Assembly (NCBI RefSeq): GCF_000092125.1
Contig: NC_014212.1
Span: forward strand, 1,012,001 to 1,076,000
Reading direction: 5' to 3'
Length of the DNA: 64,000 nucleotides
Source of the DNA: Allomeiothermus silvanus DSM 9946
Lineage (GTDB): Bacteria > Deinococcota > Deinococci > Deinococcales > Thermaceae
In this document: one piece after another, positions 35,976 through 44,601 of the stretch
How positions within the stretch are numbered: the stretch's first letter is position 1
Layout: every line of letters begins with the position of its first letter
Position numbers and translations under genes: made by a program
The notes under the pieces: generated by a model
Databases searched by the model: none
The model's input: the letters and a program-made list of their open reading frames with translations, nothing else
Told to the model about the DNA's origin: nothing

Positions 35976-36019
35976 CCGCCAGGGTGGAGAGCCGCTCTCC
36001 CCACGCTCCCTGCTGGCGG
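35976..36019. repeat. Interrupted palindrome upstream of the HAD gene
   Basis: CCGCCAG (35976-35982) and CTGGCGG (36013-36019) enclose GGAGAGC (35986-35992) and GCTCTCC (35994-36000). The element lies between purQ and the HAD gene and could form a branched RNA hairpin in the operon transcript. An adjacent CCCCGCCACGGCGGGG (35931-35946) is a further palindrome. Confidence 0.6.
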
Positions 36020-36034
36020 CCTGCCATCCCCACC

Positions 36035-36721
36035 TCACGCCACAATCTCCAAAGCCCGCTTCAAGCTCTCGAAGAGCCCTCTGCCGTCCACCGAGCCCAG
36101 CGCGTCCTCCACCGCCCGCTCGGGGTGCGGCATCATGCCCAGCACGTTGCCGCGCTGGTTGACGATTCCTGCAATGTCGGCCAGGCTTCCGTTAGGGTTG
36201 CCGCCGTGACCCTGGTGCTCCACGTAGCGGAAGACCACTTGGCGGCCCTCCTCGAGCTGGTGCAGGGTTGCTTCGTCGGCGTAGTACCGCCCCTCCCCGT
36301 GGGCTATAGGAAGCTGCAGAATCTGCCCTGGTTGGTATGCCGACGTGAAGGGCAGGTCGGTGCGCTCAACGCGCAAGAACACGTCCTTACAGGTGTAGTG
36401 CAGATTGGTGTTGGCGAGCAAGGCCCCAGGCAGTAACCCCGCTTCGGTGAGGATCTGAAAGCCGTTACAGATACCCACTACCGGGTAGCCCTGATTAGCC
36501 AGGCGCTTGACCTCGGCCATTATCGGCGAGAACTTGGCCAGGGCCCCGGCTCTCAGGTAGTCGCCGTAGGAAAAGCCCCCCGGTACCAACACCGCTCCGT
36601 AGCCTTGCAGATTTCCCTCGGTGTGCCAGACCAGCTCGGCTTTGCAGCCGCTGTGCTCTAAAGCCCACTGGGTATCGCGGTCGCAGTTGGAGCCGGGGAA
36701 GACGATAACCGCGACTTTCAT
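36035..36721 (-). CDS. purQ: Phosphoribosylformylglycinamidine synthase, glutaminase subunit
   Basis: A 228-residue class I glutamine amidotransferase that supplies ammonia to PurL. The nucleophile is in [11 protein letters not shown] (Cys near 86), with the His/Glu pair in [12 protein letters not shown]. The oxyanion region is [29 protein letters not shown] lies 6 bases before ATG 36721. It is preceded by purS after a 118-base gap that carries degenerate word repeats. Confidence 0.96.
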   Translation of the reverse strand: MKVAVIVFPGSNCDRDTQWALEHSGCKAELVWHTEGNLQGYGAVLVPGGFSYGDYLRAGALAKFSPIMAEVKRLANQGYPVVGICNGFQILTEAGLLPGALLANTNLHYTCKDVFLRVERTDLPFTSAYQPGQILQLPIAHGEGRYYADEATLHQLEEGRQVVFRYVEHQGHGGNPNGSLADIAGIVNQRGNVLGMMPHPERAVEDALGSVDGRGLFESLKRALEIVA

Positions 36722-36780
36722 GGCACCTCCGGCAGGGGACGATCCCCTTTGGGACGGAGCAGGCTCCGTGCACCCGGGCG

Positions 36781-36838
36781 AAACGCTAAACGCCCTACGC
36801 CATAACCGGCTTTTTGCGTTTTGCGTCTTGCATTTGGC
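36781..36838. repeat. Degenerate word repeat between purS and purQ
   Basis: The spacer reads as variants of AAACGC, CCTACGCC and TTTTTGCGTTTTGCGTCTTGC. The same words occur inside the purF propeptide region at about 32826-32865. Confidence 0.5.
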
Positions 36839-36839
36839 A

Positions 36840-37100
36840 TCACAACACCTCCTGCAGCGGCTTCAAGGCTTCCAGGGTGTAGACTTCCATCACCGGGTTG
36901 GCTAGGGCCCCCGCGATAGCGAGGGCGGTTTCTTTGGCTTGGGCTTCGCTCTCGGCCTCGAGTTCCATCTCCAACACCCGCCCCACCCGGACCTGCTCCA
37001 CCGCGTAGCCCAGGCCCTTGAGCACGCCCTCTACGGCCCGTCCTTGCGGGTCCAGGATCCCTTCTTTGAGTTCGATCAGGATGGTCGCATGAAACTTCAC
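36840..37100 (-). CDS. purS: Phosphoribosylformylglycinamidine synthase subunit PurS
   Basis: An 86-residue small subunit of the FGAM synthase complex. The sequence [32 protein letters not shown] and [13 protein letters not shown] matches PurS throughout. The GTG start at 37100 overlaps the purC stop (GTGA) and AGGAGG lies 6 bases upstream. Typical family length is 80-85. Confidence 0.95.
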   Translation of the reverse strand: MKFHATILIELKEGILDPQGRAVEGVLKGLGYAVEQVRVGRVLEMELEAESEAQAKETALAIAGALANPVMEVYTLEALKPLQEVL

Positions 37101-37804
37101 GCTGGTCCTCCTGTCACCCGCCGCAAGACCTCCTGATAAGCCTCCTCGACCCCGCCAAGGTCGCGGCGGAAGCGGTCTTTGTCCATCTTCTCACCCGTGC
37201 CTACCTCCCACAACCGCATGGTGTCGGGGCTAATCTCATCGGCCAGCACGACGGTGCCGCCGGGGAGGCGGCCAAACTCGAGCTTGAAGTCGATGACCTC
37301 GAGGCCCCGCTGAGAGAAGAATGCCTTCAGCAACTCGTTGACCTGTAACGCCAGTTCCTTGATCCGGGAAAGCTCGTTCGCGCTAGCCAGACCTAAAGCC
37401 AGCACCGCGTCGTCGTAGATGAGCGGGTCGCCCAGGGCGTCGTTTTTGAGCGAGAACTCCACCAGAGGCTTGGCGAGTGGGGTGCCCTCTGCTACCCCGT
37501 AGCGCTTGGCAAAGCTACCGGCGGCCCGGTTTCTGATGATGACCTCGAGCGGGATGATCTCCACCTGCCGTACCAGCATCTCCCGTTCCGAGAGTTCACC
37601 CAGGAAATGGGTGGGAACCCCGTGGGCCTCGAGGTAGCGGAACAGCGTGGACGAGACCCGGTTGTTGACCACTCCCTTTCCACCGATCTGGGCCCGTTTC
37701 TGTCCGTTAAAAGCGGTGGCGTCGTCTTTGTAGTAGACCCGGTAGGTTCCGACCTCCGGCCCGGTGTAGACGATCTTGGCTTTCCCCTCGTAGAGCTTTT
37801 CCAT
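37097..37804 (-). CDS. purC: SAICAR synthase
   Basis: A 235-residue phosphoribosylaminoimidazole-succinocarboxamide synthase, ATP-dependent, joining aspartate to CAIR. Motifs are [13 protein letters not shown] at the N terminus, [21 protein letters not shown] and [36 protein letters not shown] lies 8 bases before ATG 37804. Its stop overlaps purS, giving tight coupling. Upstream there is a hairpin, 37832-37856. Confidence 0.96.
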   Translation of the reverse strand: MEKLYEGKAKIVYTGPEVGTYRVYYKDDATAFNGQKRAQIGGKGVVNNRVSSTLFRYLEAHGVPTHFLGELSEREMLVRQVEIIPLEVIIRNRAAGSFAKRYGVAEGTPLAKPLVEFSLKNDALGDPLIYDDAVLALGLASANELSRIKELALQVNELLKAFFSQRGLEVIDFKLEFGRLPGGTVVLADEISPDTMRLWEVGTGEKMDKDRFRRDLGGVEEAYQEVLRRVTGGPA

Positions 37805-37831
37805 ATTTTTCCTTTTCAAAACCAGCCTTCT

Positions 37832-37856
37832 CCGGGCGGGAAATCTTGTTGCCCGG
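37832..37856 (-). promoter_or_regulatory. Hairpin between purB and purC
   Basis: On the minus strand CCGGGC (37856-37851) pairs with GCCCGG (37837-37832) around a 13-base loop, ahead of purC by 27 bases. It lacks a U-tract and may stabilise or modulate the transcript. Some of the rest of this 140-base spacer is unassigned. Confidence 0.35.
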
Positions 37857-37944
37857 TTCTTCTCATCTGCTCCCCCCACGATTCCCACTGACCGAGGCTT
37901 AGGGTCGTCTGCCGATTGGCCCTAATTCTACCCCAAGTAGGGCC

Positions 37945-39255
37945 TCATAAGCCAAAGCGGGCATAGATCGCCTCGACATGGCGCAGAAAATAAACCGGGT
38001 CGAAAGCTTTTGCCAGTTCCTCCCCCTTGAGGGGGTTGTCGGGGTCGGCTTCTAGCAGTTCACGGAAGGAAGCCCCCCGCTCCCAGCTTTTCAGGGCGTT
38101 GCGCTGCACGACCTCGTAGGCTTGGGTGCGGTTCATACCCGATTCGATGAGCAGCCCCAAAACCCGCTGAGAGTAAACCAGGCCGCGGGTCAGCTCGAGG
38201 TTGCGCCGGAGGTTCTCCTCGTAGACCACCAGCCCCTCGAGTATCCCTCCCAGCCGCCGCAGCATATAGTGCGCCAGGGTGGTTGCGTCGGGCAGGATGA
38301 CCCGCTCTACCCCCGAGTGGCTGATATCCCGCTCGTGCCACAGGGCCACGTTCTCTAGCGCAGCCTGCAGGTGCGCGCGCAACAGCCGGGCCAGGCCAGA
38401 TACGTTCTCCAGGCTCACGGGGTTTTTTTTGTGGGGCATGGAGGAGGAGCCAGTCTGGCGGTAGCTGAAAGGCTCTTGGGTCTCCAAGACTTCGGTGCGT
38501 TGCAGGTGGCGCAGTTCCACTGCGATACGCTCGAGGTTGGCCCCCAAGATGGCCAGAGCGCTCAAAAGCTCGGCGTGGCGGTCGCGGGGGACCACCTGGC
38601 TGGAGACCGGCTCGACCGCGAGGCCTAAGCGCTGGGCGACGTAGGCTTCGATGTGGGGCTCGAGGTGGGCATAGTTCCCCACGCTCCCGGAGAGCATGGC
38701 CACCCCGATCCCCTCCCTGGCCCGTGCCAGCCTCTCCCCGTCGCGTAGCAAGGAGGCATAAAAGCTCAAAAAGCGCAGCCCAAAGCTGGTGGGTTCGGCG
38801 TGGACCCCATGGGTGCGCCCTACCGCCGGGGTGTGCTTGTAGCGCACCGCCAGGCTCTTGAGCGCGTCTTGCACCCTGCGCAGTTCGGCCTCGATAAGCC
38901 GCAGGGCTTCTTGCAGAAGGATGTTTTGGGCGGTGTCCACCACGTCGGTGCTGGTGAGCCCTAGGTGCAGCCAGCGGGCTATCTCCGGGTCTTGGGTCCA
39001 TTCGCTAAGGGCTCGGGTAAAGGCCACGATGTCGTGCCGGGTCTCGGCTTCAATCTCCTCCACCCGCCGGGCGAAGGCGGCGTCAATGGGCTCCTGCTCG
39101 AGGGCCGCTTGTAACCGCGCGGCGATTCCCTGGGGAACCACGCCCAAGTCTTCCCAGGCCTCGAGGGCTAGCCGCTCCACCAAGGCCCAGGTCTGGTACT
39201 TGCGGGCCTCGCTCCACAGAGCTTTCATCTCGGGGGTCTGGTAGCGTTCTATCAC
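37945..39255 (-). CDS. purB: Adenylosuccinate lyase
   Basis: A 436-residue fumarase/aspartase-superfamily enzyme acting twice in purine synthesis, on SAICAR and adenylosuccinate. Signature SSSMPHKKNP is present; catalytic His is in VGRTHGVHAEPTSFG. The N-terminal ERYQTPEMKALWSEARKYQTW is typical. GTG 39255 is chosen because conserved sequence starts there; GGGGTGAAG lies just upstream. First gene of the purine operon on the minus strand. Confidence 0.96.
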   Translation of the reverse strand: MIERYQTPEMKALWSEARKYQTWALVERLALEAWEDLGVVPQGIAARLQAALEQEPIDAAFARRVEEIEAETRHDIVAFTRALSEWTQDPEIARWLHLGLTSTDVVDTAQNILLQEALRLIEAELRRVQDALKSLAVRYKHTPAVGRTHGVHAEPTSFGLRFLSFYASLLRDGERLARAREGIGVAMLSGSVGNYAHLEPHIEAYVAQRLGLAVEPVSSQVVPRDRHAELLSALAILGANLERIAVELRHLQRTEVLETQEPFSYRQTGSSSMPHKKNPVSLENVSGLARLLRAHLQAALENVALWHERDISHSGVERVILPDATTLAHYMLRRLGGILEGLVVYEENLRRNLELTRGLVYSQRVLGLLIESGMNRTQAYEVVQRNALKSWERGASFRELLEADPDNPLKGEELAKAFDPVYFLRHVEAIYARFGL

Positions 39256-39291
39256 GTCTTCACCCCCGCTCTTGGTTGCAGACGAGGGAAT

Positions 39292-39346
39292 GGGGAGGTA
39301 AGAACCAACCCGCCGGGCAGCCGCACCCAGCGGGCACACTCCTCCC
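39292..39346 (-). ncRNA. Structured leader upstream of purB
   Basis: On the minus strand GGGAGG (39346-39341) pairs with CCTCCC (39298-39293). Inside is a 9-base stem, CCCGCTGGG with CCCGGCGGG (one G-U pair), and an 8-base loop. The structure ends 37 bases before the purB start. It does not match the riboswitch classes I can recall. It could be a regulatory leader for the purine operon. Confidence 0.4.
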
Positions 39347-39471
39347 GGGAAAATTGGGGGAGATCAGTTCGGGATTCGCGCACTCGGTATCACTCGCCAT
39401 CCTTCGCCGCTTCACCGAACGGCCTGGTGGATGACCCTGCGAGCCTACCACGCCGGATGAGCAGCCTGCAA

Positions 39472-40065
39472 TTACCTCTTGGAAAGCAGAGCGATAAGCT
39501 GTTGGAGACCCTCGGCGGCCCGGCCCTCTTTGAAGGGGTTGAAGGGTTTGCCCTGCTGAATGGCCTGGAAGAGGCCGCCACGCTGGCCACCGGCTCCACC
39601 TTGGCGGTTGCCGCCATTGGTTCCCTGGCCACCCGGCCCAAAAAACCTGCCCCCGGCTGGACCCTGCGGAGCTTGCGGGGCCCGTTGGCGGGTTTCTTGC
39701 TGCCGCTTGAGCTGGGTTTCGTCCATCCATTTGAGCTGGGCGGGGGTGAGGATGGTGTCCTCGATGGTGGCGAGGATCTTCTCCGCATCGGCGGGCTTGA
39801 GATCGGGGCGGGTCTGCAGGTCTTTGAGGATAGGTAGCAGTTTCTGGGCCTGGGCCTTGGTGAAAGCCAAACCTTTTTGTCCGTCGAGCTCGAGCATCAG
39901 CCGCAGGCTACCCATGAGGTCGAAGACCGGGCGGTACTGCTCTAGGCGCTGCCGTACCTCGGGGTCTATTTGCCGGTTGGGGGTCTGCTGGACGAAATCT
40001 TGGGCCAGCGCTAGCGAGGGCAGCAAGGCAAACACCGTAACAAGAACTGTTCTTACTCTTACCAT
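39472..40065 (-). CDS. Periplasmic Spy/CpxP-like protein of the export operon
   Basis: A 197-residue exported protein with a signal peptide (about residues 1-22, ending LALAQ). The mature part is helical with LMLELDGQKGLAFTKAQAQKLLPILKDL, and DTILTPAQLKWMDE, an LTxxQ-like motif typical of Spy/CpxP relatives. The C-terminal 70 residues are Gly/Gln/Arg-rich (RFFGPGGQGTNGGNRQGGAG). ATG 40065 is favoured because AGGAG is 5 bases before it. It is the last gene after the permease gene and may be a chaperone or metal-binding sensor for the export system. Confidence 0.7.
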   Translation of the reverse strand: MVRVRTVLVTVFALLPSLALAQDFVQQTPNRQIDPEVRQRLEQYRPVFDLMGSLRLMLELDGQKGLAFTKAQAQKLLPILKDLQTRPDLKPADAEKILATIEDTILTPAQLKWMDETQLKRQQETRQRAPQAPQGPAGGRFFGPGGQGTNGGNRQGGAGGQRGGLFQAIQQGKPFNPFKEGRAAEGLQQLIALLSKR

Positions 40066-40080
40066 ACGCACTCCTGTACA

Positions 40081-41376
40081 CTACTCGTACCTAAGCGACT
40101 CCACCGGGTCGAGCCGGGCAGCGCGCAAAGCGGGGTAGTAGCCAAAGAACACCCCCACCGCTGCGGAAAAAGCGAAAGCCAACAACACGCTGCTAAGAGA
40201 GAAGAGGGGGGTGATGTGCATCAGGTTGCCTACGCTACGCGCCATCCCCAATCCTAGGGCGATGCCTAGCAGGCCGCCGCCCACCGAAAGCACCACCGAC
40301 TCCACCAAAAACTGGGTGAGGATGTCGCGGGGCTTAGCCCCTAGGGCTTTGCGGATGCCGATTTCGCGGGTGCGCTCGGTGACCGAGACCAGCATGATGT
40401 TCATGATCCCGATGCCCCCCACCAGCAGGCTGATCCCCGCTACCCCGCCCAAAAAGAGGGTGAGGGTCTGGGTGACCTGGTTCACCGAGGCCAAGGCGTC
40501 GGCTTGGTTTTGCACACTGAAGTCGTATTCATCCGGGTTGGAGATCTTATGCCGCTCGGCCATGAAGTCGGTGATCTGGTTTTGCAGGTCCTTGAGGGTG
40601 TCTTTGCTCAAGCCTTGTATATATACCTGGTTCACCGTGGGCTCGCCGCGGTTGTTGCTGCGGCCTAAGCGCTGGAGGTAGGTGTTCAGCGGCACTAGAA
40701 TCTGCGAGTTGGGACTGGCAAAGCCGGAGTCGCCTTTATCGGGTAGCACCCCCACTACCGTGAAAGAGACCCCGGCGATCTTGATCTTCTGCCCCAGCGG
40801 ATCGCTTCCTCCAAACAGGTCCTGGGCCACCTGGTAGCCCAGCACTGCTACCCGCTTGCGGGCTTGATTGTCGGCTTCGGTGAAGAAGCTACCTTGGGCG
40901 GGTTGGGCGTTGCGCACGCTGGCGTAGTCGGGCCAGGTGCCGATGACGGTGGCGTTGGTGTTATTGGCCTCGAACTTGATCTGGTGGTTGCCCTGGGCGA
41001 CGGGGGCTATGCCAGCGATCTGAGCGGCGAAGTGCTCTCGCAGGGCTTGGACGTCTTTGAGGGTGATGGTCGGAGGGCCACCAAAGCGCACCAGCCCGGG
41101 AGGGCCGCCCCCCCGCCCGCCGGAGACGGTGAGCAGGTTGGTCCCCAGGCTCTCGAGCGAACGGGTGATGCTGGCGGTGGAGCCTTGGCCGATCCCGGTA
41201 AGGGCGATCACCGCAGCTACTCCGATGATTACCCCCAGCGCGGTGAGCACCGAGCGCAGTGGGTTGGCCAGGATAGCCCGCCAGGCGATGCTTACCACCT
41301 GCAGCGGGTTCATTCCGGCGAGGCTTCTCCGGACTTTAGCAGGATGGGTTTGGGGAACGTTCTTGGCTGGGGTCAC
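40081..41376 (-). CDS. MacB-like ABC transporter permease
   Basis: A 431-residue permease of the MacB/FtsX type. The N-terminal helix follows the conserved LQVVSIAWRAILANPLRSVLTALGVIIGVAAVIAL. A roughly 200-residue periplasmic domain follows, then three transmembrane helices near 300-420, including LLVGGIGIMNIMLVSVTERTREIGIRKALGA. GTG 41376 overlaps the stop of the ATPase gene (GTGA). In MacAB-TolC systems this part drives efflux of macrolides, peptides or lipopeptides across the outer envelope. Confidence 0.9.
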   Translation of the reverse strand: MTPAKNVPQTHPAKVRRSLAGMNPLQVVSIAWRAILANPLRSVLTALGVIIGVAAVIALTGIGQGSTASITRSLESLGTNLLTVSGGRGGGPPGLVRFGGPPTITLKDVQALREHFAAQIAGIAPVAQGNHQIKFEANNTNATVIGTWPDYASVRNAQPAQGSFFTEADNQARKRVAVLGYQVAQDLFGGSDPLGQKIKIAGVSFTVVGVLPDKGDSGFASPNSQILVPLNTYLQRLGRSNNRGEPTVNQVYIQGLSKDTLKDLQNQITDFMAERHKISNPDEYDFSVQNQADALASVNQVTQTLTLFLGGVAGISLLVGGIGIMNIMLVSVTERTREIGIRKALGAKPRDILTQFLVESVVLSVGGGLLGIALGLGMARSVGNLMHITPLFSLSSVLLAFAFSAAVGVFFGYYPALRAARLDPVESLRYE

Positions 41377-42089
41377 GCCACACCCCCCACGGCGCGCTTG
41401 CGATGGCGGTTAGGCTGATCCGATTCGAGCATACCGTCGCGGATGCGCACGATGCGCCCGGTATACTCGGCGATGTCGGCTTCGTGGGTGACGATGATGA
41501 CGGTGGTGCCTTCGTCGTTGAGTTCTTGAAAGAGGCTCATCACATCCACCGCGGTCTTAGAGTCAAGGTTGCCGGTAGGTTCATCGGCTAGGAGGATCGC
41601 CGGGCGCATGGTGAGGGCCCTGGCCACCGCTACCCGTTGTTTTTGTCCCCCGGAAAGTTGCGAGGGGAGATGATGCTCTTTACCGGCCAACCCTACCTTT
41701 TCGAGGACCTCCAAGGCGCGTTCGCGCCGCAGAGCGGCGGGCACTCCAGCGTAAGTAAGGGGAACCTCGACATTCTCCAGCACGCTCAGCCGGGGCAGCA
41801 GGTGGAAGGCTTGGAATACGAAACCGATCTCCCGGTTGCGGGCTTCAGCCCGCTCGTTTTCACTGAGGGTAGTTACGTCCTCCCCGGCCAGCATGTACCT
41901 CCCGGTGGTGGGTCTATCCAAAAGGCCGATGATCTGCATCAGGGTGGTCTTACCCGAGCCCGATGGCCCCATCAAGGCCACCATCTCTCCCTCGCTGATC
42001 TCGAGCGTGATCCCTTTGAGCGCTTCAAACTCGATCTCCCCCATGCGGTAGACCTTGCGGATGCCCTCGAGGGAGACTACCGGTTTCAC
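41373..42089 (-). CDS. MacB-like ABC transporter ATPase
   Basis: A 238-residue ATPase of the LolD/MacB group. Walker [12 protein letters not shown] (residue 41), Q-loop, signature [15 protein letters not shown], Walker [14 protein letters not shown] and H-loop IIVTHE are all present. GTG 42089 overlaps the stop of the membrane-fusion gene; its stop overlaps the permease start. The ATPase and permease are separate proteins, as in many Gram-positive and Deinococcota homologues, rather than fused as in E. coli MacB. Confidence 0.95.
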   Translation of the reverse strand: MKPVVSLEGIRKVYRMGEIEFEALKGITLEISEGEMVALMGPSGSGKTTLMQIIGLLDRPTTGRYMLAGEDVTTLSENERAEARNREIGFVFQAFHLLPRLSVLENVEVPLTYAGVPAALRRERALEVLEKVGLAGKEHHLPSQLSGGQKQRVAVARALTMRPAILLADEPTGNLDSKTAVDVMSLFQELNDEGTTVIIVTHEADIAEYTGRIVRIRDGMLESDQPNRHRKRAVGGVA

Positions 42090-43432
42090 CTTCCACCTCC
42101 CAAAGGGATGCGCAGGCCGCCGGTGGTGTTGCGGGTAGGGGAGGTGGTTGGGACGCGGGCGGGCAGGACTACTATCTGCCCGGCTTGCAGCCCACTTCGG
42201 ATGACCTGATTGGTTCCGTCGTCCGGTCCCAGTTCGACCCGTACGGTTTCCGTGCTTCCGTCGGGCTTTTGTACGTTCACGTAGGCCCGTTTGCGCACGG
42301 TCTGCACTGCCCGCTTGGGGATGATGAGGGCGCCCTCGATCTCCTGGATGAGAATCTCGCCCTCGGCGGTCATGCCGGGGCGGAGCCGGCCATCCGGGTT
42401 GGGGATATTCACCGTCACGTAGAAGACCGCGATGTTCGAAACCACCGAGGCGCTAGGGCTGATGGCGGTTACGGTGCCCTGGAAGGTCTGGTTGTTGAAA
42501 GCGTCGAGGGTCACGTTCACTTTTTGCCCCACCTTGACCTGGGAGATCTCGGTCTCGTCGATCTGCACGGGCAAGTCTACGCTCGAGGTGTCGATGAGGG
42601 TGAGCAAGGCGCTGCTGCCGCTGACGCCCGCGCTTACCCCCACCCCCCCTACCTGGGCGTTCACCGCCGAGACTATTCCGCTGAAGGGAGCATAGAGCTT
42701 GGTGTTGGCTAGATCTTGCTCCGCGTTTTTGAGGGTTAGCGCGGCCTGATCCACGGCTAGTTGCAGGTTACGCAAGTCCTGGGCGTTGCTGGCCTCTTTG
42801 AGGGCAAATGAGCTATGGGCGGTCTCGAGGGCGACGCGGGCGCTATCGAGCTGGGCTTGGGCCTGTGCTACGGCGCGCTGGGCGGAGGTTAGCTCCTGCT
42901 GGGTAGCCCCTCCGGCTGCATAGACCCGCTGGGTAGCGGCGAGGTTAGCGCGGGCCGTCTCGAGCTGGGCCTGGGCGCTTGCATAGGCGGCTTCGGCGCT
43001 GGCGATGGCCTGTCGCTGGCCGGCCAGCGCGGTGGCTTGCGTAGCGCGGGCGCTCTCGAGCTGGGCTTGGGCTTTTTGCAGCGCTAGCCGGGCATTATCC
43101 ACTGCACGCTGGTAGCTGGTAGGGTCGATCTGGACCACCAACTGGCCCTTGGTTACACGGTCGCCGACCTTGGGCAAGTAGATGATGGTGCCCTGCACTT
43201 GGGCTTTGAGGTCTACAGTCTGGTGGGCTACGAGGGTGCCCGGTCCGCTCACCGAGACGCGGAAGGGACCTTGTTCCACCTGAGCGGTCTCCGGGCTCGA
43301 GGTGGTCTGGGGTTGGGCCGCCGGCCGCCGCAGCACGACTGCTGTCCCGATGCCGACCAGGATGATCAGCAAGAGCCAGCGGGCCCAGACCCAGCGCTGG
43401 CTGCGGCTACGTTTGACTTGGGCTGCATTCAT
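42086..43432 (-). CDS. MacA-like membrane-fusion protein
   Basis: A 448-residue adaptor. Residues about 16-35 are one transmembrane helix; conserved lipoyl-domain residues are in VSGPGTLVAHQTVDLKAQVQG, and VGDRVTKGQLVVQID. The long coiled coil spans about residues 120-240 (KAQAQLESARATQATALAGQ and similar). The beta-barrel part has VNVTLDAFNNQTFQGTV. ATG 43432 has GGAGAG 7 bases upstream. It forms a bridge from the MacB permease to TolC. A two-part operator and -10 precede it. Confidence 0.93.
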   Translation of the reverse strand: MNAAQVKRSRSQRWVWARWLLLIILVGIGTAVVLRRPAAQPQTTSSPETAQVEQGPFRVSVSGPGTLVAHQTVDLKAQVQGTIIYLPKVGDRVTKGQLVVQIDPTSYQRAVDNARLALQKAQAQLESARATQATALAGQRQAIASAEAAYASAQAQLETARANLAATQRVYAAGGATQQELTSAQRAVAQAQAQLDSARVALETAHSSFALKEASNAQDLRNLQLAVDQAALTLKNAEQDLANTKLYAPFSGIVSAVNAQVGGVGVSAGVSGSSALLTLIDTSSVDLPVQIDETEISQVKVGQKVNVTLDAFNNQTFQGTVTAISPSASVVSNIAVFYVTVNIPNPDGRLRPGMTAEGEILIQEIEGALIIPKRAVQTVRKRAYVNVQKPDGSTETVRVELGPDDGTNQVIRSGLQAGQIVVLPARVPTTSPTRNTTGGLRIPLGGGR

Positions 43433-43465
43433 GCGCACTCTCCGGTATTTACTGTGGGTGTTCAA

Positions 43466-43505
43466 TGGGTAGAACCGCAAAATGAATCGTGTAGTTTTTG
43501 TGAAG
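43466..43505 (-). promoter_or_regulatory. Direct-repeat operator and -10 box of macA
   Basis: On the minus strand CTTCAC-AAAAA-CTACAC (43505-43489), then 17 bases, then TACCCAT (43471-43465). This is 56 bases before the macA ATG. The repeat takes the position of a -35 box. The same arrangement occurs before tolC1 and before the secreted-protein gene. Confidence 0.65.
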
Positions 43506-43509
43506 ACCT

Positions 43510-44601
43510 TTAGGGGGTAGCGGCCTGCACCAGGCCGGTGAAGTCCTGGCCAGCCGCTACCGAGAACGCCGCCAGGGCTTTCCAATAGCCGTCTTGGGCC
43601 TGGATCAGGCTATACTGGGCGCTTTTGAGCGAGACCTGATCGGTTTGGAGCTGCACTGCCGAGATGGTGCCCGCTTTCAAGGCTGCTTGATCCTGGTCCA
43701 CCACCTTCTGGGCGTTGGCGACGTTAGCCTGGGCCAGAGCGATGCCTTTGAAGGCGTTCGTTGCGGTCTGGTAAGCGTTGGCGAGGCTGGTCTGGGCGTT
43801 TTGGCGGGCAGTTTGTAGCGCGCGTTGGTTATTTTCCAGCGAGGTCTTGGCCGATTGCAGATTCACCGCAGGGGTGTAGTCGTTATCGGCCAGTTTTACG
43901 TTGAGTTGCGCCAAATCCACCGCTTGTTGGGCTTGCACGACGTTGGGCAGACGGCTAAAGAGGTCTTTAGAAAGCGCGGCGAGGTCGGCTTGCAGGGCTG
44001 GAGCCGGAGGCGGAGGGTCTAGGGCAACGTTGCCCAGATCGCTCACCCCCAAAAGCGTGGCTAGCTGCGCGGCTAGCACCGGGAGTTGGGCTTGGGCGTT
44101 GGTAAGGGATTGCCGCGAGCTATCCAGCGTGGTCTGGGCGCGGGCAACCTCCAAGGCAGTGGCGTTCCCGGCGGCTTGCCGAGCTTTAGCCACGTTCAGG
44201 TTGCGCTCGTTCAGGGCGACCTGGGCTTGGAGTAGCTCCACGTTTTGTCGGGCTTCATAGAGCCCCAAATACGCGTCTAATACGTCTTTCATCACCTGAA
44301 GGTGGGCAGCCTCGAGGTTTACCCGGGCCAGCTCGGCGCTTTGCCGGGCTTGGGTCAGCGCTACGATCAACGTGCTGGGATCGGCCTCGAGGGCTTGTAG
44401 TTGCAAGGTGGCGTTTTGCAGTGTGGCTTGGGCGCTTTGGACTGTAGGACCGTTGGTGTACGCTTGCTGAAGCGCTTGGAGCAAGGTTAGCGAGGGCTGC
44501 TTTTGCGCCCAGGCGGGAAGCAAACCGAAAGCGAGAAGCAAAAGACCAAAAACCATCGGGGATCTCATCGGCCAAGGATGGGCGACAGACCATAGACGCA
44601 T
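43510..44601 (-). CDS. TolC-family outer membrane efflux protein (second copy)
   Basis: A 363-residue outer-membrane efflux protein. It has a signal peptide ending PAWAQ and long helical hairpins typical of OEP proteins, with LDAYLGLYEARQNVELLQAQVALNERNLNVAKARQAAGNATALEVARAQ and its equivalent in the second half (key residues given only). Family proteins form the trimeric channel through the outer membrane. ATG 44601 overlaps the stop of tolC1 in TGATG; a GTG 3 bases upstream is an alternative. It is shorter than the first copy. Confidence 0.88.
   Translation of the reverse strand: MRLWSVAHPWPMRSPMVFGLLLLAFGLLPAWAQKQPSLTLLQALQQAYTNGPTVQSAQATLQNATLQLQALEADPSTLIVALTQARQSAELARVNLEAAHLQVMKDVLDAYLGLYEARQNVELLQAQVALNERNLNVAKARQAAGNATALEVARAQTTLDSSRQSLTNAQAQLPVLAAQLATLLGVSDLGNVALDPPPPAPALQADLAALSKDLFSRLPNVVQAQQAVDLAQLNVKLADNDYTPAVNLQSAKTSLENNQRALQTARQNAQTSLANAYQTATNAFKGIALAQANVANAQKVVDQDQAALKAGTISAVQLQTDQVSLKSAQYSLIQAQDGYWKALAAFSVAAGQDFTGLVQAATP

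Noticed and set aside
35941-36209. N-terminal extension of the HAD protein through the palindrome
   Set aside because: The upstream codons translate the repeat DNA; GGGGAGGA places the start at 35882.
37805-37944. ZTP riboswitch before purC
   Set aside because: The CCGGGC hairpin is present but the conserved ZTP motifs (GCCUGGGC with a pseudoknot partner) are not.
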